A stretch of DNA of 50,746 nt from a bacterium. GTDB lineage: Bacteria > Pseudomonadota > Alphaproteobacteria > Acetobacterales > Acetobacteraceae. Position 1 is the stretch's first letter. Each line of letters begins with the position of its first letter. The position numbers were made by a program, and so were the translations under genes. Under the pieces are notes generated by a model. That model saw nothing but the letters and a program-made list of their open reading frames with translations, ran no database searches and was not told the origin of the DNA. Location of the stretch: the NCBI GenBank assembly GCA_026224825.1, contig JAMFRO010000037.1, positions 1-50,746 of the forward strand, in the 5' to 3' direction. Positions 34,445 through 45,957 of the stretch are shown here, piece by piece.

Positions 34445-35277
34445 ACCAGAGCCTCATACCTGTGTTGCCGCGCTTCACGGTGGGGAACGCCGCCGACGGC
34501 TTTGCCGAGCTGCGGTCCAACAACCTGGGTGTGCGGCTGGCGGTGAGCCAGGACGAGCTGGATGCGGTGCAGGCGCTGCGCTACCGGGTGTTCTATGAGG
34601 AAATGGGTGCGCGGGCCGATGCGGAGACTGCCAGCAGCCATCGCGACCGCGACGAGTATGACGCGATTGCCGACCATTTGCTGGTGGTTGATCATAACCT
34701 CGGCGAGGGGCCGGGCAGTGTTGTCGGCACCTACCGGCTGATCCGCGAGGAGGCCGCGGCGAGGCACGGGGGGTTCTACTCCGAGAGCGAGTATGACATC
34801 TCGGCGTTGAGAGATTTTCCGGGGCGCAAATTGGAGCTGGGGCGCAGTTGCACCGCGGCGGCCTATCGCAGCCGCGCGGTGCTGCAACTGCTGTGGCGCG
34901 GCATTGCGGCCTATGTGTTCCATTATGGCGTGGATCTGATGTTCGGCTGCGCCAGCCTGGCCGGCACGGACCCCGATGGGCTTGGCGCCGAGCTGACATA
35001 TCTCGCCACGCACCACATGGCGCCGGCGGCGATCCGCCCGCGGGCGCTGCCCAGCCGTTATGTGGAGATGCGCCGTACCGACCCGGCCGGGTTGAACCCA
35101 AAACAGGCGCTGCTGCGCCTGCCGCCGCTCATCAAAGGTTATTTGCGCCTGGGTGGGTTTGTCGGCGAGGGTGCGGTGATCGACGAGCAGTTCAACACCA
35201 CCGATATCTCCATCGTGGTGCAGACCGATCTGGTCACTGAGAAATATTACCGGCATTACGAGCGCGAAGCGCGTTAA
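34441..35277 (+). CDS. OlsB-like ornithine/amino-acid N-acyltransferase
   Basis: A 278-residue GNAT-fold acyltransferase of the OlsB/'putative hemolysin' group: LRYRVFYEEMG near residue 45, VVGTYRLI, and ELGRSCTAAAYR, typical of the family that transfers a 3-hydroxyacyl chain from ACP to ornithine to form lyso-ornithine lipid. A GTG start overlaps the fur stop, so it is translationally coupled to a metal regulator. Ornithine lipids are acid- and stress-linked membrane lipids in alphaproteobacteria. The partner OlsA is not seen in this window. Confidence 0.82.
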   Translation: MNQSLIPVLPRFTVGNAADGFAELRSNNLGVRLAVSQDELDAVQALRYRVFYEEMGARADAETASSHRDRDEYDAIADHLLVVDHNLGEGPGSVVGTYRLIREEAAARHGGFYSESEYDISALRDFPGRKLELGRSCTAAAYRSRAVLQLLWRGIAAYVFHYGVDLMFGCASLAGTDPDGLGAELTYLATHHMAPAAIRPRALPSRYVEMRRTDPAGLNPKQALLRLPPLIKGYLRLGGFVGEGAVIDEQFNTTDISIVVQTDLVTEKYYRHYEREAR

Positions 35278-35316
35278 ACGCGGCGCGGTAAATGCGGTTT
35301 AGCTAAGGATGACATG

Positions 35317-35823
35317 ATGGCTGATGATGATCTGAGCGTACCGGAGTCGCTCCTGCCCTATGAAGAATGGACGAATGAGGCGCTGCGCCAGGTGGTGGTG
35401 AGCGCGCTGCGCCATGTGGAGGTGCAGGGGCTGCCGGGCGGGCATCATTTTTATGTGACGTTCAAGACCAATTACCCCGGTGTGCAGATCCCCGACCGGA
35501 TGCGCGCGCAGTACCCCGATGAGATGACCATCGTGCTGCAGCACCAGTTCCATGGGCTGAGCGTGGATGAGGCGGGCTATGCGCTGGCCGTGGGCTTAAG
35601 CTTTTCGGGCGTGCCCTCCACGCTGATTATCCCCATTGCCGCGGTGACCAGTTTTGCTGACCCCGAAGTGCATTTTGGCCTGCAGTTTGAGGTGGTTGTG
35701 CCCGAGCCGGTGAAGGTGGCGGATATTCCGGAGCCTGAGGGCGATGACGTGCCCTCGCGCCCGAATGACGGCCCTGCCGATGTGGTGAGCCTGGATGCTT
35801 TCCGGAAGAGACAGAAAGATTAA
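35317..35823 (+). CDS. sspB: SspB-type ClpXP adaptor (alphaproteobacterial)
   Basis: A protein of about 168 residues. The SspB core has [38 protein letters not shown] and the substrate-groove region. An acidic linker ends in [13 protein letters not shown], which matches the XB tail that docks ClpX. It delivers ssrA-tagged and other substrates to ClpXP. The second ATG (35317) has better spacing to AAGGA than 35314. The fumarase gene follows 4 bases later. Confidence 0.9.
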   Translation: MADDDLSVPESLLPYEEWTNEALRQVVVSALRHVEVQGLPGGHHFYVTFKTNYPGVQIPDRMRAQYPDEMTIVLQHQFHGLSVDEAGYALAVGLSFSGVPSTLIIPIAAVTSFADPEVHFGLQFEVVVPEPVKVADIPEPEGDDVPSRPNDGPADVVSLDAFRKRQKD

Positions 35824-35827
35824 GCCG

Positions 35828-37474
35828 ATGAACGCTGAGAGCAAACGCACCCCCGGTTTCGCCTATTCGCCGATGTTTCCGCTGGGCGAGGACACGACCG
35901 TGTACCGCAAGCTGGATATCGCGGGTGTTTCGACCATCGAGGTTGAGGGCAAGACCGTGTTGAAGGTGACCGGCGATGCGCTGTCTGAACTGGCGTTCGA
36001 GGCGTTTCATGATGTGTCGCATCTGCTGCGGCCGGCGCATCTGGCGCAGTTGGCGAAGATTCTCGATGACGCCGAGGCGTCCGAGAATGACCGCTATGTG
36101 GCGCGGGAGTTTTTGAAGAATGCGGTGATTGCCGCGCGCGGTGTGCTGCCGATGTGCCAGGATACGGGCACGGCTCTGGTGTTCGGCAAGAAGGGCCAGC
36201 GCGTGTGGGTTGAGGGCAATGAGGAGGAGGCGTTCTCCTGGGGTGTGAGCCGCACCTATACCGAGACCAATCTGCGCTATTCGCAGATGGCGCCGATGAC
36301 GATGTTCGATGAGAAGAACACGGGCAATAATCTGCCGGTGCAGTTCGATATCATGGCGCAGCCGGGCGATTACCATGCCGATGAGTTTCATCTGCAGTTT
36401 ATCGCCAAGGGTGGCGGCTCGGCGAATAAGACGTATTTGTTCCAGGAAACCCGGGCGGTGCTGACGCCGGAGAAGATTTATACGTTCCTGGAGCAGAAGA
36501 TTAAAACGCTGGGGACTTCGGCTTGCCCGCCGTATCATCTTTGCATCGTCATTGGCGGGACTTCGGCTGAGCTGAACCTTAAAACGGTGAAGCTGGGCTC
36601 TACCAAATATCTGGACCATCTGCCGACCACGGGGGATGTAACGGGGCATGCGTTCCGTGATTTGGAGATGGAACGACAAGTGCTCGAGATTACGCGCAAG
36701 ATCGGGATCGGCGCGCAGTTTGGTGGTAAATATTTTTGCCATGACGTGCGGGTGATCCGTTTGCCGCGCCATGGTGCGTCGCTGCCGATTGGGCTGGGTG
36801 TTTCCTGCTCGGCCGACCGCCAGGTGAAGGCGAAGATCACGAAAGACGGCGTGTTTCTGGAGCAGTTGGAAACCAACCCCGCTAAGTATTTGCCCGAGAT
36901 TACCGAAGACCATCTCGGTGGCGATGTGGTGGCGATAGACCTGAACCAGCCGATGGCGGATATTCTGGCGAAACTCTCGGCCTATCCCATTAAGACGCGC
37001 GTGGCGCTGACGGGCACCATCGTGGTGGCGCGCGATATCGCCCATGCCAAGCTGAAGGAACGGCTCGATGCGGGGCAGGGGCTGCCTGCGTATTTGAAGG
37101 ATCATCCGGTGTATTACGCTGGGCCTGCCAAGACGCCTGAAGGCCTGCCCACGGGGAGTTTTGGTCCGACCACTGCGGGGCGGATGGATTCTTACGTGGA
37201 TGAATTCCAGAAGGCCGGCGGGTCTCTCGTGATGCTGGCCAAGGGTAACCGGAGCAAAGCCGTGCGTGATGCCTGCCATAAATATGGCGGCTTCTATCTC
37301 GGCTCCATCGGCGGCCCGGCGGCGGTGCTGGCGGAGCAGAACATCACGAAAGTCGAGGTTTTGGAATATCCCGAACTTGGCATGGAAGCGGTGTGGAAAA
37401 TTGAGGTGAAGGATTTTCCCGCCTTCATCGTGGTCGATGACAAAGGCAATGATTTCTTTGCCGATCTTGCCTGA
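35828..37474 (+). CDS. Fumarate hydratase class I
   Basis: A 548-residue iron-sulfur fumarase: alpha- and beta-type regions are fused, as in FumA/FumB. 4Fe-4S ligands are expected in [10 protein letters not shown] (C110), a Cys near residue 230 ([10 protein letters not shown]) and [27 protein letters not shown] belongs to the C-terminal domain. It interconverts fumarate and malate. The start at 35828 follows the sspB stop closely. An oxygen-sensitive fumarase in an aerobe with full SucABCD is notable but not rare. Confidence 0.95.
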   Translation: MNAESKRTPGFAYSPMFPLGEDTTVYRKLDIAGVSTIEVEGKTVLKVTGDALSELAFEAFHDVSHLLRPAHLAQLAKILDDAEASENDRYVAREFLKNAVIAARGVLPMCQDTGTALVFGKKGQRVWVEGNEEEAFSWGVSRTYTETNLRYSQMAPMTMFDEKNTGNNLPVQFDIMAQPGDYHADEFHLQFIAKGGGSANKTYLFQETRAVLTPEKIYTFLEQKIKTLGTSACPPYHLCIVIGGTSAELNLKTVKLGSTKYLDHLPTTGDVTGHAFRDLEMERQVLEITRKIGIGAQFGGKYFCHDVRVIRLPRHGASLPIGLGVSCSADRQVKAKITKDGVFLEQLETNPAKYLPEITEDHLGGDVVAIDLNQPMADILAKLSAYPIKTRVALTGTIVVARDIAHAKLKERLDAGQGLPAYLKDHPVYYAGPAKTPEGLPTGSFGPTTAGRMDSYVDEFQKAGGSLVMLAKGNRSKAVRDACHKYGGFYLGSIGGPAAVLAEQNITKVEVLEYPELGMEAVWKIEVKDFPAFIVVDDKGNDFFADLA

Positions 37475-37480
37475 GGTATC

Positions 37481-37876
37481 ATGAAATTCACCGTTGACCG
37501 TATTGATCATGTCGTGATGACCTGCCACGATTTGCAGGTAACCGCAGGGTGGTACCAGCGCGTGCTGGGCATGGAGCGCGAGGAGTACGGCGGTAAAAAC
37601 CGCACGGCCCTGCGTTTTGGTGCCCAGAAGATCAACCTGCACGAGGTCGGGCACGAGGTGATCCCGCACGCGAGTGAAGCCAAGCCCGGCACGCTGGACC
37701 TCTGCTTCGTTGTTGCCGTGGGGCCGGAAGACGTGATCGCGCAGCTCCACTCCTGCGGTGTGTCCATCGAGCGTGGCCCTGTGTCGCGCATCGGCGCGCT
37801 GGGTGACATCATGTCGGTTTATTGCCGCGATCCGGATGGAAATCTGATCGAACTCGCATCGTATCTCGGGGCATAG
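37481..37876 (+). CDS. VOC family (glyoxalase-like) protein
   Basis: A 131-residue vicinal-oxygen-chelate fold protein: VDRIDHVVMTCHDLQVTAGWYQRVLGM, then KINLHEVG, DLCFVV, and RDPDGNLIELASYL. Metal-ligand positions are H10, H55, about E61, and E near the C-terminus in NLIELA. It may be a lyase, dioxygenase or resistance-type protein; the substrate is unknown. It has its own ribosome site (TGAGG) and sits between the fumarase and queA genes. Confidence 0.8.
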   Translation: MKFTVDRIDHVVMTCHDLQVTAGWYQRVLGMEREEYGGKNRTALRFGAQKINLHEVGHEVIPHASEAKPGTLDLCFVVAVGPEDVIAQLHSCGVSIERGPVSRIGALGDIMSVYCRDPDGNLIELASYLGA

Positions 37877-37894
37877 CCCCTTGCGATACACGCC

Positions 37895-38917
37895 ATGAAT
37901 TTATCCGAGTTCGATTACGAGCTTCCATCAGACCGCATCGGGGTGGGACCGGCACGGCCGCGGGATTCTGCGCGGTTGCTGCATGTTGGTGATGTGCTGG
38001 CGGATTATGTTGTGCGGGATTTGCCGGGGTTGTTGCGGGCCGGCGATTTGCTGGTGGTGAATGATACCAAGGTGATTCCTGCGCAGCTCACCGTCATGCG
38101 GGGGGCGGCGAAGATCGGGATTACGCTGGACCGGCGGTTGGATGATGGGTCGTGGCGGGTTTTGCTGCGCAATTCCAAGCGTGTGCGAGCGGGTGATGTG
38201 CTGGTGATCGATCCGGAATTCTCGGCTGAGGTGCTGGAGGTTTTGGAAGGTGGGGCGGCGTATTTGCGGTTTGCGGCGGATGATTTTTACGCGGCGCTGG
38301 CCCGCAGTGGGGCGCTGGCTTTGCCGCCTTATATTGCCCGGCCGGAGGGGATAACCGAGCGCGACAGGTCGGACTACCAGACCATGTTCGCGGCGCATGA
38401 GGGGGCGGTTGCGGCACCCACGGCGGGGCTGCATTTTACGCCGGAGCTTCTGGCGGCGTTGCAGGCGCGCGGTGTGGAGATTGTGCGTGTTACGCTGCAT
38501 GTGGGTGCGGGCACGTTTTTGCCGGTGCGGGTCGAGGATTTATCGCAGCATGTGATGCATGCGGAGCGCGGTTTCGTGACGCAGGATGTGGCGGATAAGA
38601 TCAATGCCACGCGCAAGGCCGGCGGGCGGATCATTCCTGTTGGCACCACGGCGTTGCGGCTTATTGAATCCGCGGCCGATGATGCGGGGGTTGTGCATGC
38701 GTTTGACGCCGAGACCGATATTTTTATCTTGCCCGGATACCGCTTCAAAGTAGCGGATCTTCTGTTCACCAATTTCCATCTGCCGAAATCCACTTTGCTG
38801 ATGCTGGTGTCCGCTTTTGCGGGCCGGGCGCGCATTCGCGCCGCCTATGCTTATGCCATCGACGCAAAATACCGTTTTTACTCCTATGGCGATGCCTGTT
38901 TGCTGGAGCGCGCATGA
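37895..38917 (+). CDS. queA: S-adenosylmethionine:tRNA ribosyltransferase-isomerase
   Basis: A 340-residue Que[16 protein letters not shown] start ([20 protein letters not shown]), [37 protein letters not shown] and the C-terminal [14 protein letters not shown]. It converts preQ1 in tRNA to epoxyqueuosine. Its stop overlaps the tgt start (ATGA), the first link of the queA-tgt-queF-queG operon. Confidence 0.97.
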   Translation: MNLSEFDYELPSDRIGVGPARPRDSARLLHVGDVLADYVVRDLPGLLRAGDLLVVNDTKVIPAQLTVMRGAAKIGITLDRRLDDGSWRVLLRNSKRVRAGDVLVIDPEFSAEVLEVLEGGAAYLRFAADDFYAALARSGALALPPYIARPEGITERDRSDYQTMFAAHEGAVAAPTAGLHFTPELLAALQARGVEIVRVTLHVGAGTFLPVRVEDLSQHVMHAERGFVTQDVADKINATRKAGGRIIPVGTTALRLIESAADDAGVVHAFDAETDIFILPGYRFKVADLLFTNFHLPKSTLLMLVSAFAGRARIRAAYAYAIDAKYRFYSYGDACLLERA

Positions 38918-40032
38918 GTTTCTCGTTTGATCTGTTGGCCAAGGATGGCGCCGCACGCGCGGGTACGCTGCATACGGCGCATGGCGATGTCCCCACCCCG
39001 ACCTTCATGGCTGTTGGGACCGCCGGTACGGTGAAGGCGATGACGGCCGATGCCGTGCGTGCCACGGGTGCGAATATCGTGCTGGGCAACACCTATCACC
39101 TGATGCTGCGCCCTGGTGCGGAGCGTGTGGCGCGGCTGGGTGGTTTGCATAAGATGATGGATTGGCCTGGCCCGATCCTCACCGATTCCGGTGGGTTCCA
39201 GATCATGTCGCTGGCCAAACTGCGCAAGCTGGATGAGCAGGGGGTGACGTTCCGCTCGCATATCGACGGCACCGCCTACCAGCTCACGCCTGAGCGTTCG
39301 ATGGAAATCCAGTATCAGCTCGATGCCACCATCACGATGGTGCTGGATGAATGCACCAAATTTCCCGCCACGCATGATGAGGCGGCGGTGTCCATGCGGC
39401 TCTCTACCCGCTGGGCCAAACGCTCGCGCGAGGCGTTTGTGCGGCGGGAGGGGTATGGGCAGTTTGGCATCATGCAAGGCTCTACCTTTAAGGATCTGCG
39501 CCAGGAATCGGCCGCGGCACTTAGCGAGCTGGAGTTCGAAGGCTACGCCCTCGGCGGGCTTGCCGTGGGTGAAGGTCAGGGTGCGATGTTTGAGGTGCTG
39601 GATTACGCGACCGACCTGCTGCCCGCGCAAAAACCGCGCTACCTCATGGGTGTGGGCACGCCGGATGATTTGCTTGGTTCGGTGGCGCGCGGGGTGGACA
39701 TGTTCGATTGCGTGATGCCGACGCGCGCCGGGCGCACGGCCCGCGCCTTCACCTCACGTGGCATTTTCAACATGCGCAATGCCAAGTTCCAGGACGATGC
39801 GCGCCCGCTGGATGAGGGCTGCCCATGCCTCGCCTGCACGCGCCATACCCGCGCCTATCTGCATCATCTGTTCCGCTGCGAGGAGATGCTGGGGCCGATT
39901 TTGCTCACCGCGCATAACCTTACCTATTACCAATCTCTGATGCAGGGCGGCCGCCAGGCGATTCTTGCTGGCGAATACAGTGGCTATTGCGATAATGTGC
40001 GGACAGGCTGGACCAGGGGAGCCGAAACATGA
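38914..40032 (+). CDS. tgt: Queuine/preQ1 tRNA-guanine transglycosylase
   Basis: A 372-residue bacterial Tgt exchanging G34 for preQ1 in Asp/Asn/His/Tyr tRNAs. The active-site DSGGFQ motif is present. The zinc site is visible in [17 protein letters not shown] near the C-terminus, as is YDCVMPTR-type [11 protein letters not shown]. It is linked by ATGA overlaps to queA upstream and queF downstream. Confidence 0.97.
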   Translation: MSFSFDLLAKDGAARAGTLHTAHGDVPTPTFMAVGTAGTVKAMTADAVRATGANIVLGNTYHLMLRPGAERVARLGGLHKMMDWPGPILTDSGGFQIMSLAKLRKLDEQGVTFRSHIDGTAYQLTPERSMEIQYQLDATITMVLDECTKFPATHDEAAVSMRLSTRWAKRSREAFVRREGYGQFGIMQGSTFKDLRQESAAALSELEFEGYALGGLAVGEGQGAMFEVLDYATDLLPAQKPRYLMGVGTPDDLLGSVARGVDMFDCVMPTRAGRTARAFTSRGIFNMRNAKFQDDARPLDEGCPCLACTRHTRAYLHHLFRCEEMLGPILLTAHNLTYYQSLMQGGRQAILAGEYSGYCDNVRTGWTRGAET

Positions 40033-40493
40033 CCGACGACCGCTATGCCGGGCTGAAACAATTGGGTGCTGCAACCGCCGCCCCCACCAATCCGGATGAG
40101 GCGGTGCTGGAACGCGTGGCGGCGGAGACCGGCGGCAAAAACGCTGTGGTGCGCTTCACCTGCCCTGAATTCACCTCGCTCTGCCCGATGACCGGCCAGC
40201 CGGATTTCGCGCATATCGTCATCGATTACATCCCCGATGAGTGGCTGGTGGAGAGCAAGTCGCTGAAATTGTTTTTTCACTCCTTCCGCAATCATGGCGG
40301 GTTTCATGAAGCCTGTACCTTGATGATCGCGGATAGGCTGATCGACCTGCTGGCGCCCAAATGGCTGCGCATTGGTGCCTATTGGTACCCGCGTGGCGGC
40401 ATTCCCATCGATGTGTTCTGGCAGACCGGCGCGCCGCCAGAGGGTGCGTGGATTCCGGACCAGGGCGTGCCCCCTTATCGTGGCCGGGGTTAG
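40029..40493 (+). CDS. queF: NADPH-dependent preQ0 reductase
   Basis: A 154-residue unimodular QueF (T-fold) reducing preQ0 to preQ1. The catalytic Cys is C52 in [13 protein letters not shown], with D59. [20 protein letters not shown] contains the family substrate-binding Glu and His. It overlaps tgt by 4 bases and queG by 14, so queuosine maturation steps are produced in one translationally coupled block. Confidence 0.96.
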   Translation: MTDDRYAGLKQLGAATAAPTNPDEAVLERVAAETGGKNAVVRFTCPEFTSLCPMTGQPDFAHIVIDYIPDEWLVESKSLKLFFHSFRNHGGFHEACTLMIADRLIDLLAPKWLRIGAYWYPRGGIPIDVFWQTGAPPEGAWIPDQGVPPYRGRG

Positions 40494-41514
40494 TCTCAGG
40501 CAAAAGATCGCTGCACGGGCCGAGGTTTGCGGCTTCGATGCCATTGGCTTTACCCGTGCGAGCCTGCCGCCGGAGCGAAGGCGCTGGTTGCAGGATTTTC
40601 TGGATTCCGGGCATCACGGTACAATGGACTGGATGGAGGAGCGGGTTGAGCAGCGGGCCGATCCGCAAATGCTCTGGCCTGAGGCGCTCTCGGTCATCTC
40701 GCTGGGTTTTTCCTATGCCCCTGTGAATGATGCGCTGGAAAACCTGGAGCGGCCGGAGGTTGGCAATATCTCCGTCTACGCCCGCAACCGCGACTATCAC
40801 GACATCATCAAGGGCAAGCTCAAACATCTGGCGCAGTTTATCGCGGCGCAGGGTGTGGGGGTAAAAGTGTTTGTGGATACGGCGCCGGTGATGGAAAAGC
40901 CGCTGGCGCAGCAGGCGGGGCTGGGTTGGCAGGGCAAGCACACCAATCTGGTCTCGCGCGATCACGGCTCCTGGCTGTTCCTGGGCGAGATTTTTACCAC
41001 GCTGGACATTCCCCCGGACGAGCCGGCGAAAAACAGTTGCGGCAGTTGCACGTCCTGTCTGGACGCCTGCCCGACGGACGCCTTCCCCGCGCCCTACAAG
41101 CTCGATGCGCGGCGTTGCATCTCCTACCTCACCATCGAGCATGACGGGCCGATACCGGAAGAATTCCGCATCCCCATGGGCAACCGGATTTATGGCTGTG
41201 ATGACTGCCTGGCGGTGTGCCCGTGGAACAAGTTTGCCCAGGCCGGGCGTGAGGTGAAATTGCACCACCGCGAGGACCTTACAGCACCTTTGCTTGCGGA
41301 ACTGGCTACGCTGGATGACGCCGGTTTCCGGGCAAAATTCTCTGGCTCGCCGATCAAACGCATCGGCCGCAACCGGTTTGTGCGTAATGTGGCGATTGCC
41401 ATAGGCAACAGCGCCAGCCCCGGCCTGCTGCCAACCGCACACATTTTGGCGGCGGATGAGAGCGACATGGTGGCGGAAGCTGGCGCCTGGGCTGTGGGGC
41501 GGCTCGGCCCCTAA
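40480..41514 (+). CDS. queG: Epoxyqueuosine reductase
   Basis: A QueG of about 344 residues, the cobalamin- and 4Fe-4S-dependent last step of queuosine synthesis. Two ferredoxin-type clusters are visible: [13 protein letters not shown] and [14 protein letters not shown]. The N-terminal cobalamin-binding half includes [15 protein letters not shown]. Start: a GTG at 40480 inside the queF end gives the usual N-terminus. The stop overlaps the convergent M48 peptidase stop by 4 bases. A HEAT-like repeat is reduced to the C-terminal end. Confidence 0.93.
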   Translation: MAGVSLRQKIAARAEVCGFDAIGFTRASLPPERRRWLQDFLDSGHHGTMDWMEERVEQRADPQMLWPEALSVISLGFSYAPVNDALENLERPEVGNISVYARNRDYHDIIKGKLKHLAQFIAAQGVGVKVFVDTAPVMEKPLAQQAGLGWQGKHTNLVSRDHGSWLFLGEIFTTLDIPPDEPAKNSCGSCTSCLDACPTDAFPAPYKLDARRCISYLTIEHDGPIPEEFRIPMGNRIYGCDDCLAVCPWNKFAQAGREVKLHHREDLTAPLLAELATLDDAGFRAKFSGSPIKRIGRNRFVRNVAIAIGNSASPGLLPTAHILAADESDMVAEAGAWAVGRLGP

Positions 41515-42299
41515 TCCACGCGCTGCCCGTCGCGCAACGCCAGCACGCGGCGTGTCAGCCGTGGATGGGTGCGGAAGATCTCGCTTATAAACCCGGCAAT
41601 TGGCGGCACCAGTTGCTCCTGTGCGACAAACGCCTCGCAATTGAGCGTGGCGTTCAGCCGCCGGCAGCCGCAGCCGAGCATTTGCAGCGAGGTCTGGGCG
41701 GCGGTGGTATCGCCGCATAGAAAGGCGCCGATGCTGTCGCACGTATATTCCCGCGTGCGGGAATAGGCCTTGCCCAGGAACGGCACGAAATGCCCTGGCA
41801 GCATGATGATGTTTTTCACAGGGTCCAGATGGCCGGCGGCGTGGTGCCCTAGCTCATGGCCGATGACGAAGCGCACCTGGGCGTCGTCCTGCACCTCCAC
41901 CAGTGCCGAGGTGAGAAACACATAGCGCCCGCCCAGCAGCCGGCGGGCGAAGGCGTTCATCACCCCGTTGGAATTGTACAGGAACACCTGTGGTGTGGGC
42001 AGGCTGAGCTTTTCCGCGCCTTCCACCACCGCCTGGTACAGTGCCGGGCATTGCGCCGGGCCCAGCAGGAGCATGTTGCCGAACGCGCGGGCCCGGTACA
42101 AAGCGGCGGAGATGAGGAAGAAGACCGGGATGCCGATGCCGTAGAGGAAAAAATCCACCACAATCGCGGTTTTATGCGTGGCCAGGGCGCCGAGGAAAAT
42201 ACCGATCAGGATCAGCCAGTAGAATACGCCGAAGACGATCAGGAAGATCTTGTAGACGGACTCATTATCATGGCGCAGCCGCTGGACGATGGGGGACAT
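41511..42299 (-). CDS. M48 family metallopeptidase
   Basis: A 262-residue membrane zinc peptidase. Two N-terminal helices are evident (about 18-40 and 47-68). The catalytic zinc motif HELGH is at 148-152 and the third ligand E184 is in SRTREYTCD. It resembles HtpX/Ste24-type envelope quality-control proteases but has fewer membrane segments than HtpX. The ATG at 42299 follows GGAG. It is convergent with queG and divergent from accD across 140 bases that hold the opposing promoters. Confidence 0.85.
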   Translation of the reverse strand: MSPIVQRLRHDNESVYKIFLIVFGVFYWLILIGIFLGALATHKTAIVVDFFLYGIGIPVFFLISAALYRARAFGNMLLLGPAQCPALYQAVVEGAEKLSLPTPQVFLYNSNGVMNAFARRLLGGRYVFLTSALVEVQDDAQVRFVIGHELGHHAAGHLDPVKNIIMLPGHFVPFLGKAYSRTREYTCDSIGAFLCGDTTAAQTSLQMLGCGCRRLNATLNCEAFVAQEQLVPPIAGFISEIFRTHPRLTRRVLALRDGQRVD

Positions 42300-42440
42300 T
42301 TTTGCTCCTGGACATGCACCGGGGCGGTGCATCTGCGGGAGCGTAACAAAGCCGTCGCGCCGGGGAAACCCCCGGCCAGGATGAATGTCTGATGACGCTC
42401 TGCTTCCCTTTTGGGCCCAAAAAGGTTAATCCCTGCCCCC

Positions 42441-43301
42441 ATGAGCTGGCTTACTGAATTCGTCCGACCCAAGATTCGCACCCTCCTTGGCCGCAAGGAG
42501 GCGCCGGATAATCTGTGGCACCAGTGCAAGCAATGCCAGCAGATGATCTTTCACCGTGAGCTGGACGCGGCGAAGAAGGTGTGCCCGCATTGCGGCCACC
42601 ATATGCGCGCCACCGCCACCGAGCGCCTGGCCTGGACCTTCGATGAGGGGGCCTATACCCGCATCGACCTGCCGAAGGGCGTGGTGGACCCGCTGAAATT
42701 CCGGGACGACAAGAAATATACCGACCGCCTGCGGGACGCGCGGGAGAAGACCAAGCAGGATGACGGGCTGCTGGTGGCGCATGGCACCATCGGCGGGCAT
42801 CGCGCGGTGGTCGCTTCCATGTCGTTCGAGTTCATGGGTGGCTCCATGGGGGCCGGCGTGGGCGAGGGGCTGGTGGCGGCGGCCAAATTGGCCGTGCTGC
42901 AGGCGGCACCGCTGATTGTGTACACCGCTTCCGGCGGCGCGCGCATGCAGGAGGGCGCGATCAGCCTGATGCAGATGCCGCGCTCCATCATCGCCGTGCA
43001 GATGGTTAAGGAAGCTGGGCTGCCTTATATCGTCGTGCTTACCGATCCCACCACGGGCGGCGTTTCCGCCTCCTTCGCCATGCTGGGGGATATCCATATC
43101 GCCGAGCCGGGTGCGCTCATCGCCTTTGCAGGTGCGCGGGTGATCGAGGATACGTTGCGCGAAAAACTCCCGCCGGGCTTCCAGAGGGCGGAATATCTGT
43201 TCGAGCACGGCATTGTCGACATGGTGGTGAAGCGCGGCGATTTGACCGCGACGCTGGCGCGGCTGATTGCCCTGACCACGGCGAATAAGCGCGCGGCTTG
43301 A
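42441..43301 (+). CDS. accD: Acetyl-CoA carboxylase carboxyltransferase subunit beta
   Basis: A 286-residue AccD. The N-terminal zinc ribbon (CKQC...CPHC, about residues 28-53) is followed by a crotonase-fold carboxyltransferase region, SASGGARMQEG-type (TASGGARMQEGAISLMQM), PTTGGVSASFAMLGD and PGALIAFAGARVIE. It makes malonyl-CoA with AccA. The order accD-folC is widely conserved in alphaproteobacteria and is kept here. Confidence 0.97.
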   Translation: MSWLTEFVRPKIRTLLGRKEAPDNLWHQCKQCQQMIFHRELDAAKKVCPHCGHHMRATATERLAWTFDEGAYTRIDLPKGVVDPLKFRDDKKYTDRLRDAREKTKQDDGLLVAHGTIGGHRAVVASMSFEFMGGSMGAGVGEGLVAAAKLAVLQAAPLIVYTASGGARMQEGAISLMQMPRSIIAVQMVKEAGLPYIVVLTDPTTGGVSASFAMLGDIHIAEPGALIAFAGARVIEDTLREKLPPGFQRAEYLFEHGIVDMVVKRGDLTATLARLIALTTANKRAA

Positions 43302-43323
43302 GCCTGAGCCGGAGGCGAGCTCC

Positions 43324-44607
43324 TTGAGCAACGAGCTGCAGTCCGGGCCTGATGCCTCGCCCAGCCGGGTGCGGGTGAGCGCGGCTCTGACGCGGCTGCA
43401 TAGCCTGTATCCGCGCATGATCGACCTCAGTCTGGAACGGCTGGAACGGCTTTTGGCGGATCTCGGCCATCCGGAGCGGCAATTGCCGCCGGTGATTCAT
43501 GTGGCGGGCACCAATGGCAAGGGCTCGGTTTGCGCTTTTGCCCATGCCGTGGCCGAGGCGGCCGGCTTGCGCGTGCATGTGTTCACCTCGCCGCATCTGG
43601 TGCGGTTCAATGAGCGTATCCGCCTGGCCGGGGCGCTGGTGAGTGACGAGCAACTGGCGGATGCGCTGGATGCCATAGAGGCGGCAAACGGGCCGGCGCA
43701 GATTACCATTTTCGAGGCCATCACCGCGGCGGCACTCTGGCTGTTCGCCCGCGTGCCGGCGGATTTATGCATTGTCGAGGTTGGGCTGGGCGGGCGGCTG
43801 GATGCGACCAATGTGGTGCACCCGGTGGCCTGCGCCATTACCTCCATCTCGCTGGATCACCAGGATTTTTTCGGGGATTCCCTGGCCGGGATTGCGGGCG
43901 AGAAGGCTGGGATCATCAAGCCAGGTGTGCCGGTGGTGGTGGGGTTTCAGCCGCCCGAGGTGTTTGCGCGCATCGCCGCTGAGGCGGTGGAGGTTGGCGC
44001 GAATTTGCTGCGCAGGGGGGCGGATTGGAATATCGCGCCGCAGGGCGAGGGGGCGGTGTTCGATGGGGTTTTTCTCCCCGAACTAGGCCTCAAAGGCGCG
44101 CATCAGGTGGAGAATGCCGGTATCGCGCTGGCCGCCTTGCGCGCGGCGGGTGTTTGGCCGGGAGCGGATGTGCTGGCGCGCGGCGTGGCGGCGGCGGTAT
44201 GGCCGGCCCGGCTGCAGCGGCTGCGTGGCGCTTTGGCAAAACTGCTGCCCGAAGGCTCCGAACTCTGGCTGGATGGCGCGCATAACCCCGGTGGGGCCGA
44301 AACTATATCCGCCCAGCTACAGGCTTGGGGTACGCCCACGACCCTCATCCTCGGCATGAAGCAGAGCAAGGATGTGGGCGAGGTTCTGCGTATTCTGCTC
44401 CCCCATGCTGCGGCGGTGTACGCCGTGGCCGAGCCGGGCCAGCATCTGGCGCTGCCGGTGGAGAAGATCATCGAGGCTTCGGGCGGTAAGGCCTTGACCG
44501 GCCCCGACATTCACGGCGCCCTGAAACAGATACAGCACCCAACGCGGGTGCTGATCTGTGGCAGCCTGTATCTGGCTGGTGAGGTTCTAAAACTCGACGG
44601 TCTTTAG
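43324..44607 (+). CDS. folC: Bifunctional dihydrofolate/folylpolyglutamate synthase
   Basis: A 427-residue Mur-ligase-fold enzyme. The P-loop is [14 protein letters not shown], then [27 protein letters not shown] and [10 protein letters not shown]. It adds glutamate to dihydropteroate and folates. The TTG start at 43324 follows GGAGGC, a good ribosome site, 22 bases after accD. It overlaps the convergent CoA-transferase B gene by 4 bases at the stops. Confidence 0.94.
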   Translation: MSNELQSGPDASPSRVRVSAALTRLHSLYPRMIDLSLERLERLLADLGHPERQLPPVIHVAGTNGKGSVCAFAHAVAEAAGLRVHVFTSPHLVRFNERIRLAGALVSDEQLADALDAIEAANGPAQITIFEAITAAALWLFARVPADLCIVEVGLGGRLDATNVVHPVACAITSISLDHQDFFGDSLAGIAGEKAGIIKPGVPVVVGFQPPEVFARIAAEAVEVGANLLRRGADWNIAPQGEGAVFDGVFLPELGLKGAHQVENAGIALAALRAAGVWPGADVLARGVAAAVWPARLQRLRGALAKLLPEGSELWLDGAHNPGGAETISAQLQAWGTPTTLILGMKQSKDVGEVLRILLPHAAAVYAVAEPGQHLALPVEKIIEASGGKALTGPDIHGALKQIQHPTRVLICGSLYLAGEVLKLDGL

Positions 44608-45245
44608 GCGACCGAGAATTCGGCTTCGGTCTGTGCCTTAATCTGCTCGATCGTCACATCCGGCGCGTGATCGACCAGCAAGAGGCCGGGGGTCTCGCCC
44701 TTGCGGACTTCGAAGATGGCGAGGTCTGTGATGATTTTGCTGACGACGCCTTTGCCGGTTAGCGGCAGGTTGCATTTTTTGAGCAGTTTCGGCTCGCCGC
44801 TCTTGGAGCTGTGTTCCATCAGCACCACCACGCGCTTCACGCCCGCGACCAGATCCATCGCCCCGCCCATGCCTTTCACCATCTTGCCGGGGATCGACCA
44901 ATTGGCGAGGTCGCCTTCCTCGGACACTTGCAGGGCGCCCAGGATGGAGATGTCGATATGGCCGCCGCGGATCATGGCGAAAGAGTCCGAGGAGGAGAAG
45001 AAGCTGGTGGTCGGCAACGTCGTGACCGTCTGCTTGCCGGCGTTGATGAGGTCGGCATCTTCCTCGCCCTCGTAAGGGAAGGGGCCCATGCCGAGCATGC
45101 CGTTTTCAGATTGCAACTGGATGCTGATGCCCTCGGGCAGATTATTCGCCACCAATGTGGGGATGCCGATGCCGAGGTTGACGTACCATCCGTCTTCCAG
45201 CTCGGCGGCGGCTTTTATAGCCATTTCTTCGCGTGTCCACGGCAT
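44604..45245 (-). CDS. scoB: 3-oxoacid CoA-transferase subunit B
   Basis: A 213-residue B subunit. The catalytic Glu lies in [43 protein letters not shown] and [11 protein letters not shown] are further motifs. With subunit A it transfers CoA between succinyl-CoA and acetoacetate, so it feeds ketone-body or PHB-derived acetoacetate to the thiolase. The ATG at 45245, one base after subunit A's stop, is preferred to an upstream in-frame start inside the subunit A gene. It is convergent with folC. Confidence 0.93.
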   Translation of the reverse strand: MPWTREEMAIKAAAELEDGWYVNLGIGIPTLVANNLPEGISIQLQSENGMLGMGPFPYEGEEDADLINAGKQTVTTLPTTSFFSSSDSFAMIRGGHIDISILGALQVSEEGDLANWSIPGKMVKGMGGAMDLVAGVKRVVVLMEHSSKSGEPKLLKKCNLPLTGKGVVSKIITDLAIFEVRKGETPGLLLVDHAPDVTIEQIKAQTEAEFSVA

Positions 45246-45246
45246 A

Positions 45247-45957
45247 TTATGCGGCCCTCTTACGTGTGGTGCGCTGTTCGATGCGTTTTTCGACATGGTC
45301 GAGTTTGACGATGCGCTTGATGAACACGCCGGGTGTGTGGACGTGGTCGGGGTCGATCTCGCCGGGCTCCACCAGATGCTCGACCTGCGCCACGGTGATT
45401 TTGGCGGCGGTTGCCATCACCGGGTTAAAATTGCGTGCGGTTTTGCGGTACACGAGGTTGCCCTCGGTATCGGCCTTCCAGGCATGGATGATGGCGAGGT
45501 CCGCGAACAGGCCTTGTTCCATCACGTAATGGCGGCCGGCGAATTCGCGGGTCTCCTTGCCGTCGGCGATGGTGGTGCCATAGCCGGTGGCGGTGAAGAA
45601 GGCGGGGATGCCCGCCCCGCCGGCGCGGATGCGCTCGGCCAAAGTGCCTTGCGGGTTGAATTCGATTTCCAGCTCACCTGCCAGGTATTGTTTCGCGAAG
45701 GTCGCGTTCTCGCCCACGTAGGAGGAGACCATTTTCTTCACCTGCCGGGTTTCCAGCAGAATGCCCAACCCGATGCCGTCGATACCGGCATTGTTGGAGA
45801 TGATGGTGAGGCCTTTTACGCCGGACTCCCGGATGGCGTAGATCAGCGCTTCGGGGATACCGCACAGGCCGAAGCCGCCGGCCATGATCGTCATGTCATC
45901 GCGCAGCAGCCCGGCCAGGGCCGCCGTCGCATCGGGGAAAATCTTTGAGACCGCCAT
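45247..45957 (-). CDS. scoA: 3-oxoacid CoA-transferase subunit A
   Basis: A 236-residue A subunit: [50 protein letters not shown] and [12 protein letters not shown] are typical of succinyl-CoA:3-ketoacid CoA-transferase. The ATG follows GAGGAAG. It is the first gene of scoA-scoB, divergent from a small hypothetical gene across 155 bases that hold both promoters; no clear operator was picked out. Confidence 0.94.
   Translation of the reverse strand: MAVSKIFPDATAALAGLLRDDMTIMAGGFGLCGIPEALIYAIRESGVKGLTIISNNAGIDGIGLGILLETRQVKKMVSSYVGENATFAKQYLAGELEIEFNPQGTLAERIRAGGAGIPAFFTATGYGTTIADGKETREFAGRHYVMEQGLFADLAIIHAWKADTEGNLVYRKTARNFNPVMATAAKITVAQVEHLVEPGEIDPDHVHTPGVFIKRIVKLDHVEKRIEQRTTRKRAA

Noticed and set aside
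35627..37891. Minus-strand open frame of about 754 codons opposite fumarase and VOC genes
   Set aside because: The composition (His/Arg/Gln-rich, no domains) is typical of an antisense shadow; the plus-strand genes have clear motifs.
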